Positions 52,830-60,237 of a stretch of 64,000 bases of DNA are shown here, piece by piece (within the stretch, counting starts at the first letter, position 1; each line of letters starts with the position of its first letter). Below the pieces are notes generated by a model. It had not been told where the DNA came from. It did not search any database and saw nothing but the letters and a program-made list of their open reading frames with translations. This stretch comes from Albibacterium profundi (lineage in GTDB: Bacteria; Bacteroidota; Bacteroidia; Sphingobacteriales; Sphingobacteriaceae): assembly GCF_042159835.1 (NCBI RefSeq), contig NZ_JBBVGT010000002.1, positions 1,240,001 through 1,304,000 on the forward strand. Reading direction: 5' to 3'. The position numbers and the translations under genes were made by a program.

Positions 52830-54362
52830 ATGGCAGAGCGTAGTAAACAAGAAGTTCTTGACTATCTTTCCAGAGCGGAGGTTGCCGCTGTGGGGACTTC
52901 AAACATGGGAACTCCGAGACAGCGAATGATGCATTTCGGGGCAGATGAGGATTTTAACATCTATGTTAGCAGCATGAAGGGGGATCCAAAGGTTATCCAA
53001 TGGAGTAACATCCCCGAGACCGCATTGCTTATTCATCAAGGCGATAAGTTCTTGGAGATGGAGGAGTGTGAAATTATCGGTCGCGCTGAAGTTATACGTG
53101 AAAGAGCGGAGCGCAATAGGATCATTGACATCATGTCCACCCGGTCTCCGTTTGTAGAACATATGATAAAAATTGATGCTACAGACCGATTAGAGTTCAT
53201 TCGGATCAAACCATTCACGGTCAAGTATCGTTTTGTTCCGGAGATATTGCAGGGCGAGAAACCGACCATCTTTGAATTTCCTCAAAATCGGCAATCTTAC
53301 AGTTCCTGGGATGACGTGAAAGCCAAAGCTAGAGCTTGGAAACAAGCCGTGCGACCGCTATCGCTTACCGCATCATTGGTTCCCATATTAGTAGGTGGAG
53401 CCGTAGCCTATGCTGCTACCGGTACGTTCAATTTTATGTTGTTTCTCTTAACACTGATTGGCGGTTTACTCGTCCAAGCAGGTACCAATATGATCAACGA
53501 TTGGAAGGACGCCGAACGGGATAGCGAAAACGCCGAAGGCATCCGACCGTTTACCGGTGGCTCCAGAATGATACAGTTAGGGTTAGTCTCGAGGGGCGAT
53601 ATGGGTTTTGTAGGTCTCGTACTTAGTTTCATAGCTCTTCTCATCGGAATTTTTCTTATTACAGCCAGTGGTTGGGGGCTAGTACCATTAGTCCTTTACG
53701 GGATATTGGCCGGCTTATTCTACACCAACGAGAGCGGCAAGTTTTCATTCATCAATTTAGCACCGGGAATTGCCGAATTCCTCATCGCTACCACCTTTGG
53801 CGTAATGATGACGATGGGTGCGTTTTATGTGCAAACAGGATATTTTTCGATTGAATCATTCTTAATCTCGTTGCCAGTTGCCCTATTCATTTCCAATGTG
53901 CTATTAATAAATCAGTTCCAAGATGCCAATTCAGATATCAAGGCTAATAAAAACACCTTGGTTGTACGTCTGGGAAAAAGGCGAGCGAAGAATGTATTGA
54001 TTGGCAACTTCATACTGGCCTATGTGATCATAGCTTTACTCCCGATATTGGGTTTTGCTCCTACAACGTTTTACGTGGCATTTTTATCTGCTCCATTTGC
54101 GATTCAGGCCATTCGTTATGCCCAAAACCATTACGACGGAACGCCTGGTGATTTAGTACCAAGCAATGCGCACACGGCTATAACTCATCTTTTTACAGGG
54201 CTTCTATTCGTGTTTGCTTTCTTGCTGAATGGATTAGGATTTCTTTATCCCTTCCTTTATTTTGTGGCGTCCGTTGCCTTCATCTTCTGGGTTTGGAACT
54301 ATATAGAACGCCAACGAAAGACAATGACGAACTTTAGAGTTTCGATCACAGAAAAGGGGTAA
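52830..54362 (+). CDS. Fusion of a pyridoxamine phosphate oxidase-like flavin domain with a UbiA prenyltransferase
   Basis: A 510-residue protein. Residues 1-140 resemble PNPOx-like split-barrel flavin-binding proteins (LSRAEVAAVGTSNMGTPRQR, IYVSSMKGDPKVIQW, FIRIKPFTVKYRF). After a linker (140-170), residues 170-510 form a polytopic UbiA prenyltransferase with about nine membrane segments. The first Asp motif is N223-DWKDAER-D231, the second D365-ANS-D369 followed by KANKNTLVVRLGK, as in MenA-like enzymes. Both metal-binding motifs are intact. It should attach a prenyl chain to an aromatic or other acceptor at the inner membrane; the flavin domain may handle the substrate or its redox state. 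No frameshift separates the two halves. Confidence 0.85.
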   Translation: MAERSKQEVLDYLSRAEVAAVGTSNMGTPRQRMMHFGADEDFNIYVSSMKGDPKVIQWSNIPETALLIHQGDKFLEMEECEIIGRAEVIRERAERNRIIDIMSTRSPFVEHMIKIDATDRLEFIRIKPFTVKYRFVPEILQGEKPTIFEFPQNRQSYSSWDDVKAKARAWKQAVRPLSLTASLVPILVGGAVAYAATGTFNFMLFLLTLIGGLLVQAGTNMINDWKDAERDSENAEGIRPFTGGSRMIQLGLVSRGDMGFVGLVLSFIALLIGIFLITASGWGLVPLVLYGILAGLFYTNESGKFSFINLAPGIAEFLIATTFGVMMTMGAFYVQTGYFSIESFLISLPVALFISNVLLINQFQDANSDIKANKNTLVVRLGKRRAKNVLIGNFILAYVIIALLPILGFAPTTFYVAFLSAPFAIQAIRYAQNHYDGTPGDLVPSNAHTAITHLFTGLLFVFAFLLNGLGFLYPFLYFVASVAFIFWVWNYIERQRKTMTNFRVSITEKG

Positions 54363-54408
54363 AAACAAACAGTATTATAATATCATATTTATAACCAAAA
54401 CCGAAAAC

Positions 54409-54777
54409 GTGGAAACTAAAATTTTAGGACTTAGAACGACAATTTATCGAGTAGCAGATATTCAGGCTGCCACAGAATGGTATATCAAGGCATTTGAGAC
54501 CCAACCTTATTTTAGTGAATCTTTCTACGTAGGGTTTGAGATTGGCGGGTATGAGCTCGGGCTTCAGCCGGAGGTAGATCCGGAAAAAGATAAAACTGAC
54601 AACGTGGTAGCATATTGGGGGGTTAATGATATCCACGCGGAATTCGACAGGTTTTTAGGACTAGGAGCCACAGCGCATGAAAAACCGAAAGAAGTTGGTG
54701 GCGGCATCATGGTAGCTATTCTAAAAGATCTCTGGGGAAATGCTATCGGCCTGATTTATAACCCGCATTTCACGTAA
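54409..54777 (+). CDS. VOC (glyoxalase/bleomycin resistance) family protein
   Basis: A 122-residue protein with two beta-alpha-beta-beta-beta units of the vicinal oxygen chelate fold (LRTTIYRVADIQAATEWYIKAF at the start, GGGIMVAILKDLWGNAIGLIY at the end). The start is GTG; no ATG is suitably placed. Members include small-molecule modifying enzymes and binding proteins; the substrate is unknown. The stop codon directly abuts the start of the GNAT gene, so the two are translated from one message. Confidence 0.87.
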   Translation: METKILGLRTTIYRVADIQAATEWYIKAFETQPYFSESFYVGFEIGGYELGLQPEVDPEKDKTDNVVAYWGVNDIHAEFDRFLGLGATAHEKPKEVGGGIMVAILKDLWGNAIGLIYNPHFT

Positions 54778-55257
54778 ATGCTACGTCTCGAGAAATATAA
54801 TAATAATAATTTCGCAGAATATTATTCTTTGGTCAAGGAAGATGAGGTAATGAAATACATTACCGGGAAGGGGATGTCAGTTAGCGAAGCTAAAGACAAA
54901 TTTCAATCAATTATAAAAATTAATAAAGAAGAGTCGGCGTTCGGATATTTTCGCGTTTTGGATACCGATTCTAATATTCTCGGAGAATGTAAGATGGTTC
55001 ATTACAAACGAGACAGTTCATTACTTGAGGTCGGTTATCTTCTGAAAAAAATCTATTGGGGAAAAGGTCTAGGCACGAAGATTTGTGAGCGTATGATAGC
55101 TCTGGCATTTTCTGTAGCCCCCAAAAGTTCAATCGTCGGAATCATACATCCTGATAACTATGGCTCAAAAAAAATTCTAGAAAACTTTGGCTTTGAATCT
55201 TATTTTAATGGAACCGAAGATAACATTCCAACTGAAAAACTTATCTTACGACGTTAA
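54778..55257 (+). CDS. GNAT family N-acetyltransferase (RimJ/RimL type)
   Basis: A 159-residue acetyltransferase. The acetyl-CoA-binding motif A is seen in EVGYLLKKIYWGKGLGTKIC (about residues 82-101) and the C-terminal part has HPDNYGSKKILENFGFE, typical of ribosomal-protein-acetyltransferase-like GNATs. The acceptor is unknown. It starts on the base following the VOC stop codon. Confidence 0.88.
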   Translation: MLRLEKYNNNNFAEYYSLVKEDEVMKYITGKGMSVSEAKDKFQSIIKINKEESAFGYFRVLDTDSNILGECKMVHYKRDSSLLEVGYLLKKIYWGKGLGTKICERMIALAFSVAPKSSIVGIIHPDNYGSKKILENFGFESYFNGTEDNIPTEKLILRR

Positions 55258-55296
55258 AGATTTTTTATAGCTAACTTGTTTTCACGTAAACAACCG

Positions 55297-56289
55297 ATGC
55301 CCAACAACCAAGAACCTACTGTATTCATTCGCTCCAAAAATGTGTCCTATCGCGTTATTTTAAATGTCGTGGTAGCCATTGCTATGATTTGCCTTATCTG
55401 CACACCTTTCTACAGGGAATATGTCGAACACATTCCAATTTCAGATGACTTCTTTGAAAAGTGGATTGGAATGGCGGTTATTGCCGGTTTGTTTCTCTTC
55501 TTGACCATAGGGTTTTTGATCAAAGGACTTCAAGCTTTATACAAAACCACTAAACCGATAACTTTTCGCGCTGATCGTATAACCATCGGCAATGATATCA
55601 TTTCATTATCAGAAATATCGCGTATTAAGGTTATGGACATCGGCCGAATTACCTATGAATCATTTTACGGAGCAACGATTTATTTATTGAATGGGGAAAC
55701 GAAGTTTATCCCAGAAATTTTCTACGATCAATCTTCTTTGCTTTTCCAACGTTTAGAAAAGTTAAAGCGCGAACATTTGGTAGAAAATACTGAAGATGAT
55801 GAAGTTCCGCAATTGAGCCAAGAAGAGACGGTGACTGATCGTTTTGATTTTAACATTTTAACATCATTTGATCATCTCTTGTTTCTGTCCCTTCTTATCA
55901 TGTTACTGTTTGGCGTTGTAAGAATCACGTTTAACCCCGCTTATCCCTGGTATTTCGCATCCTTTTTTTTGTTGACTTGTCTTTTCATTTACTACTTTAT
56001 TAGCAAAATTTCATACTATTTTGTCCTCGATGATCACCATATTGAAATCAGAAACAGATTCCCATTCCGTTCTTCGAAGGTTTTTAAACTAAATGAAATT
56101 AAAGGGATCATTCTTCATCCATTGGGTTTCGGTCGGAATATGAGATATGGAACACGCGTTGTTCTGAGCAACTACAAAAGTTATTACTTCGCCTCTCCCT
56201 TTACCAACAAAAAATGGCGCTCTCTTGCTGAAGTTTTACGAAAGAGAGGGTTGCTTGTGGAAAATAGAATATCTGGCTCAGAAAGCTGA
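55297..56289 (+). CDS. Membrane protein with duplicated two-helix plus PH-like unit
   Basis: A 330-residue protein with four transmembrane helices in two pairs (about residues 20-45 and 60-85; 190-210 and 215-240 of the ATG-started protein). Each pair is followed by a beta-rich region: PITFRADRITIGNDIISLSE and DHHIEIRNRFPFRSSKVFKL, both with the look of bacterial PH domains. The gene thus seems to hold an internal duplication. The ATG at 55297 is preferred to the TTG at 55276. No function known. Confidence 0.7.
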   Translation: MPNNQEPTVFIRSKNVSYRVILNVVVAIAMICLICTPFYREYVEHIPISDDFFEKWIGMAVIAGLFLFLTIGFLIKGLQALYKTTKPITFRADRITIGNDIISLSEISRIKVMDIGRITYESFYGATIYLLNGETKFIPEIFYDQSSLLFQRLEKLKREHLVENTEDDEVPQLSQEETVTDRFDFNILTSFDHLLFLSLLIMLLFGVVRITFNPAYPWYFASFFLLTCLFIYYFISKISYYFVLDDHHIEIRNRFPFRSSKVFKLNEIKGIILHPLGFGRNMRYGTRVVLSNYKSYYFASPFTNKKWRSLAEVLRKRGLLVENRISGSES

Positions 56290-56308
56290 TGCACTGATAA
56301 ACTTAGTC

Positions 56309-57082
56309 TTAGTCGACCGCTCCGAATACTTTCTTGAGTAGCGAAGTCGTACGGAAGATCGGATTATCACGCAATTCATTCTCTTTTTCAGCTACCATCT
56401 TGAATACCCCGCTTACTGTTTCCTGCGTTACGTAGGCATTGAGGTCGGTTTCGATCGATTGGCGTGTAAAACCATTGTATTTTGTGATAATCTGTTCCCA
56501 GACCTTATCGGCACCCACTTTTCCCAGTGAGTTTTCCACCTTCGGCTTAAAAGCCGCAAATAGCTGTTCAGAGGTTTTGTTCTTTAGATAATTAGTCGCC
56601 GCCACACTATCTCCCAACAAAATATCTTTCGCATCATCGAATGTCATGGAAGTAATTGCATTTGCGAAAATAGGAGCACCCTCTTTAACGGCGTCTTCTG
56701 CCGCGCGGTTAAGTAGCAGAAGTCCTTGATCAGCTAGACTTGAAAGGCCAAATCTTCTAAGGGCTGCATCTACTTTTTGCAGTTCTTTAGGCAATAATAT
56801 TTTGACTAATTCATTCTTAAAAAAGCCATCTTCAGCACCAAGTTTTTGAATACCCTCCTTTACGCCCATATTTAAAGCTTGCTTAAGCGCATCAGAGGTT
56901 TCTCCAGTTGATATGCCAGACAGGTCCACGTTCTTTTTTCTTTCTGTTGTTGAATCCTGATCGGTCATCTTGTCCTCCATAGCCTTCTTTACGCGGTCGA
57001 AAATACTTTGTGCATTCGCGGCAGGGATGGTAAATGTTGCGGACAAGAATATTGTTAAGATGATCGTTTTAATACTAGCCAT
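56309..57082 (-). CDS. DUF4197 domain exported protein
   Basis: A 257-residue protein with a signal peptide (to about residue 25, ANAQ), using the ATG at 57082. The mature part matches the DUF4197 family: ISTGETSDALKQALNMGVKEG, FKNELVKILLPKELQKVDAALRRFG, MTFDDAKDILLGDSVAATNYL and TKYNGFTRQSIETDLNAYVT. The family is helical, probably periplasmic, and of unknown function. Its promoter faces that of the M28 peptidase gene. Confidence 0.9.
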   Translation of the reverse strand: MASIKTIILTIFLSATFTIPAANAQSIFDRVKKAMEDKMTDQDSTTERKKNVDLSGISTGETSDALKQALNMGVKEGIQKLGAEDGFFKNELVKILLPKELQKVDAALRRFGLSSLADQGLLLLNRAAEDAVKEGAPIFANAITSMTFDDAKDILLGDSVAATNYLKNKTSEQLFAAFKPKVENSLGKVGADKVWEQIITKYNGFTRQSIETDLNAYVTQETVSGVFKMVAEKENELRDNPIFRTTSLLKKVFGAVD

Positions 57083-57109
57083 TCTTTTATCGTTTATATT
57101 TTTATTCAA

Positions 57110-57117
57110 CAAAGATA
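57110..57117 (-). promoter_or_regulatory. Promoter -7 element of the DUF4197 gene
   Basis: On the minus strand TATCTTTG matches TAnnTTTG, 27 bp upstream of the ATG at 57082. No -33 TTG at the usual distance. Confidence 0.55.
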
Positions 57118-57157
57118 CAAATAGAATGGAAAAAGCTTTTTCACTTCATCATTTCCG

Positions 57158-57165
57158 TATATTTG
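57158..57165 (+). promoter_or_regulatory. Promoter -7 element next to the start of the M28 peptidase gene
   Basis: TATATTTG matches TAnnTTTG and ends 4 bp before the ATG at 57170, predicting a leaderless transcript, as for hisS and the PNPOx-UbiA gene. Confidence 0.6.
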
Positions 57166-57169
57166 CGGT

Positions 57170-58123
57170 ATGAGATCCATCCTAACTTTACGCAGTATTA
57201 TCATCGTTTTGTTTTTCTTAAGCTTGAATGTCAGCCTCTATGCACAGGTTAAACCTAGGAACCTAAAGAAGCACATTCAGTACTTATCGGCGGACAAAAT
57301 GAATGGACGTGAAACTGGAAAAGAAGGCTCCCATAAAGCCGCTGATTATGTGGAAAAATATTTTAAGAAGTATAATCTGAAACCGATGGGTGAGGATGGC
57401 TATCGTCAGTCTTTTGAAGCGAGAGTTACCAAAGTGAAAATTGCCGATTCTCTGAGAATGTCAGATAATATCATCGGCTTTCTAGATAATGGGGCAGAGT
57501 TTACGATTGTCGTTGGCGCACATTATGATCATCTCGGAACTGCTGAAATTGGAGGCTCTAGAGATTCCTTGGGAGTCGGGAAAATTCACAATGGTGCAGA
57601 TGATAATGCTTCTGGGGTGGCAGGTTTACTAGAGCTAGCACGACATTACACATCTAACGATACGACGGAACCTTTTAACTTTTTATTTATTGGGTTCGGA
57701 GCTGAGGAGCTTGGCTTAATCGGATCCAACTATTTTACAAATAACCCTACTCTGCCTTTAGCAGACATCCACTGGATGCTGAATATGGATATGATTGGTC
57801 GTTATCAGGAACAGAACGGAGGATTGGCTATCATCGGTCATGGAACCAGTTCTGCATTCCCGGCGATCTTCGAAGGGGTCGAAAGCTCAATAAAATTCTT
57901 TACCAGTAAAGACGGTAATGGTGGATCCGATCAGACTTCCTTTTATAAGAAAGACATTCCCGTTCTATTTTTCCATACGGGCGGTCACGATGATTATCAT
58001 AAGCCTAGTGATGATGAACATAGAATCGACTACCAAGCCATGGAAGCCATTCTTAATTTAGGGATTGACGTGATTGATAATTCAATGGAGCAACCCAAGA
58101 TGGATTTTCAGTGGACTAACTAA
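57170..58123 (+). CDS. M28 family zinc aminopeptidase, exported
   Basis: A 317-residue peptidase with a signal peptide (to about residue 25, LYAQ). The two-zinc site of family M28 is complete: His/Asp in VGAHYDHLGT, Asp in HNGADDNASG, the Glu pair in GFGAEELGLIGS, Asp in MLNMDMIGR and His in FFHTGGHDDYHKPSD. It should remove N-terminal residues from peptides in the periplasm. It stands alone, divergent from the DUF4197 gene. Confidence 0.93.
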   Translation: MRSILTLRSIIIVLFFLSLNVSLYAQVKPRNLKKHIQYLSADKMNGRETGKEGSHKAADYVEKYFKKYNLKPMGEDGYRQSFEARVTKVKIADSLRMSDNIIGFLDNGAEFTIVVGAHYDHLGTAEIGGSRDSLGVGKIHNGADDNASGVAGLLELARHYTSNDTTEPFNFLFIGFGAEELGLIGSNYFTNNPTLPLADIHWMLNMDMIGRYQEQNGGLAIIGHGTSSAFPAIFEGVESSIKFFTSKDGNGGSDQTSFYKKDIPVLFFHTGGHDDYHKPSDDEHRIDYQAMEAILNLGIDVIDNSMEQPKMDFQWTN

Positions 58124-58184
58124 TTCTCCTTTTAAGGCCATTATAATTCCTACCGCTTAGCTTTCATTTTTTTGTAAAAAAAAC

Positions 58185-58215
58185 TTGCGTAGCCGAATAG
58201 CTACACTTATATTTG
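58185..58215 (+). promoter_or_regulatory. Promoter and likely operator of the ArsR operon
   Basis: TTG (58185-58187), 20-bp spacer, TATATTTG (58208-58215): a complete -33/-7 promoter. The spacer holds the inverted repeat GTAGC-N6-GCTAC (58189-58204). A repressor bound there would block RNA polymerase, which fits autoregulation by the ArsR protein encoded first in the operon. Confidence 0.7.
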
Positions 58216-58233
58216 TAGTCAAATGACTTCATA

Positions 58234-58557
58234 ATGAATCTAAGACGTGATGTTTTTCAGGCTATTGCCGATCCCACCAGAAGAGCCATTCTTCTGTTGG
58301 TTGCAACACAATCCATGACCGCCGGTGCGATAGCAGCTAATTTTGATAGTGCGAGACCGACGGTTTCCAAACACATACAAATTCTGGCAGAATGTGAGCT
58401 ATTAGAAGCTGAACAAAGCGGCAGGGAAATCTATTATCATTTAAATCCGAATAAAATGAAACAGGTTGCAGATTTCATCGAGCCTTTCCGAAAGATGTGG
58501 GATGATCGTTTCAACAAGTTAGAATCTGTAATGAAAACGTATAAAGACAGAAAATAA
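58234..58557 (+). CDS. ArsR family winged-helix regulator
   Basis: A 107-residue regulator. The N-terminus VFQAIADPTRRAILLLVA and the recognition helix region SARPTVSKHIQILAECELLEAEQSGREIYYHL are typical of the ArsR members paired with SRPBCC proteins. The Cys pair ELCVCD of metal sensors is absent, so it does not look like a metalloid sensor. It is the first gene of a four-gene operon and may repress its own promoter through the spacer palindrome. Its ATG overlaps the stop of a three-codon frame (TAATG). Confidence 0.92.
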   Translation: MNLRRDVFQAIADPTRRAILLLVATQSMTAGAIAANFDSARPTVSKHIQILAECELLEAEQSGREIYYHLNPNKMKQVADFIEPFRKMWDDRFNKLESVMKTYKDRK

Positions 58558-58558
58558 G

Positions 58559-59023
58559 ATGGAACTAAAAACAAGAATCCACGCTGAAGAAGATAGACAG
58601 GAACTTTTTATCATTAGGGAGTTCGATCTACCCTTAGAACTGCTTTTCAAGGCCTATGAAGACCCTGAGATTGTAGAACAGTGGATGGGAACAAAAGTTG
58701 TCAAGCTTGAAAACCATAAACACGGTCTCTGGCGTTTCGAGACCTCCCATGAAGAGCAAGTAGTTTTCGCGGCAAACGGCGTTATCCTCGAGTTTGTGCC
58801 CAACGAGAAAATTACCAGAACCTTTGAAATGGAGAACAGCCCCTTTCCTGTTCAGCTAGAGTTTTTATCCTTCGAAGAAATAAGTGAAGAGAAAAGTAAA
58901 ATCACCATTCAGCAGATTTTCAAATCCGTCGCATTTCGCAACCAACTTTTAGAAATGCCCTTTGCAAAAGGGCTGAATATGGCACACGACCGACTACAAA
59001 AGATTGTTAACCAATTAAAATAG
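58559..59023 (+). CDS. SRPBCC/AHSA1 domain protein
   Basis: A 154-residue protein of the START-like AHSA1 family. It shows IREFDLPLELLFKAYEDPEIVEQWMG, FVPNEKITRTFE and the C-terminal helix with MAHDRLQKIV. The helix-grip fold binds a hydrophobic ligand. It starts 1 bp after the ArsR stop. The pairing with ArsR is widespread and is thought to form a ligand-linked switch, but the ligand is not known. Confidence 0.9.
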   Translation: MELKTRIHAEEDRQELFIIREFDLPLELLFKAYEDPEIVEQWMGTKVVKLENHKHGLWRFETSHEEQVVFAANGVILEFVPNEKITRTFEMENSPFPVQLEFLSFEEISEEKSKITIQQIFKSVAFRNQLLEMPFAKGLNMAHDRLQKIVNQLK

Positions 59024-59029
59024 ATTATT

Positions 59030-59413
59030 ATGAACAAAAGAAACAAAATCATCTACTGGATTGTAACGATATTCCTTTCGGTTGGAATGTTGGCCGGCGG
59101 AATACAGCAGCTGCTTCAAATTGGTGGTTATAATGAAATTGTTAGCCAATTGGGTTATCCATTATATATGTTGAGTATTCTTGGTGTGTGGAAAATATTG
59201 GGTGTTATTACCATTCTCATGCCCAGATTCTTATTGCTAAAAGAATGGGCATATGCGGGCTTCTTCTTCGCCATGTCTGGCGCGGCCGTTTCTCATTTTG
59301 TTGTGGGTCAGTCGCTTACAGAAGCCGTTCCATCTTTGGTTCTATTAACTGTGACTGTCCTTTCGTGGTATTTTAGGCCGGCTGATCGAAGAATTACTTC
59401 AACTCAAAATTAA
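59030..59413 (+). CDS. DoxX-like membrane protein
   Basis: A 127-residue protein with four transmembrane helices of the DoxX-like family (PF13564). WKILGVITILMP and LLKEWAYAGFFFAMSGAAVSH are family motifs. It resembles the protein at 62307, which shares KxLGVI and LKEWAYAG. It lies 6 bp after the SRPBCC gene in the ArsR operon. Function unknown; DoxX-like proteins are linked to oxidative or thiol stress in other bacteria. Confidence 0.87.
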   Translation: MNKRNKIIYWIVTIFLSVGMLAGGIQQLLQIGGYNEIVSQLGYPLYMLSILGVWKILGVITILMPRFLLLKEWAYAGFFFAMSGAAVSHFVVGQSLTEAVPSLVLLTVTVLSWYFRPADRRITSTQN

Positions 59414-59424
59414 TCGAGTACCTA

Positions 59425-60030
59425 ATGAATTTACAAGCAGATCGCTTTTTCGAAAAAGCACGCAAATGGAGTGAAGAGTATTCCTTGCTTAGAGAGATTA
59501 TTTTAGAAACCAAATCCTTAGAAGAAGACTTTAAGTGGAAACACCCCTGCTATACTTTTAACGGAAACAACGTTGTCCTAATTCATGGATTTAAAGAATA
59601 TTGCGCACTGTTGTTCCATAAAGGTGCGTTGATTCAGGATAAAGAAAAAGTGTTGATACAACAAACCGAGAATGTACAGTCGGCTAGACAGCTTCGTTTT
59701 ACAGATGTCGGGCAAATCATAGAGATGCGTCCCCTTATCGAAAAGTATATTCGAGAGGCCATAGCCATTGAAGGATCCGGAAAGAAAGTAGAATTAAAGA
59801 AAGTCTCAGACTATCCAGTGCCGGAAGAGTTCCAACGAGCGCTTGACGAAGACGCGGCATTTGCCAAAGCATTTTATTCCTTAACTCCAGGCAGGCAAAA
59901 AGGTTACCTGTTCTACTTCAATCAAGCTAAACAGGCAAAAACCAGAGAAAGCAGAATTGAAAAATACTATCAGCAAATTTTAGAAGGAAAAGGGTTGGAT
60001 GATCTCAAGAAAACTAAAAAGAAAGAGTAA
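59425..60030 (+). CDS. DUF1801/YdeI-like protein
   Basis: A 201-residue protein with two parts. The N-terminal 115 residues match the DUF1801/iron-chaperone-like fold (WKHPCYTFNGNNVVLIHGFKEY, ALLFHKGALIQD). The C-terminal part is the YdeI/OmpD-associated helical region (VPEEFQRALDEDAAFAKAFYSLTPGRQKGYL). Homologues are annotated as bacteriocin-protection proteins, an old and weakly supported name. It is the last gene of the ArsR operon, 11 bp after the DoxX gene. Confidence 0.85.
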   Translation: MNLQADRFFEKARKWSEEYSLLREIILETKSLEEDFKWKHPCYTFNGNNVVLIHGFKEYCALLFHKGALIQDKEKVLIQQTENVQSARQLRFTDVGQIIEMRPLIEKYIREAIAIEGSGKKVELKKVSDYPVPEEFQRALDEDAAFAKAFYSLTPGRQKGYLFYFNQAKQAKTRESRIEKYYQQILEGKGLDDLKKTKKKE

Positions 60031-60082
60031 AGAACTCGGTTAGGACTCGTTCGAGCAAACCCCGATGCTAGGAGCAGGGTAG

Positions 60083-60131
60083 CTCGTTGTTAACTCGCTA
60101 TTTTAGCCAAAAATGACGAGTTAACAACGAG
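60083..60131. repeat. Large inverted repeat between convergent genes
   Basis: A perfect 15-bp inverted repeat, CTCGTTGTTAACTCG (60083-60097) and CGAGTTAACAACGAG (60117-60131), with a 19-nt loop. A shorter outer pair, GTAGCT (60079-60084) and AGCTAC (60142-60147), flanks it. It lies between the ends of the YdeI-like and luciferase-like genes. No T-run on either side. It may terminate both transcripts or be a mobile palindromic repeat. Confidence 0.65.
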
Positions 60132-60237
60132 GGATGATACTAGCTACACCGAGAGATCGTAATACGAGGTCAGACCAAGATCGGATGGTTTCTTATTATT
60201 TTATTTTAAACGGATGATTTTTTTGCGTCAATCGTTC

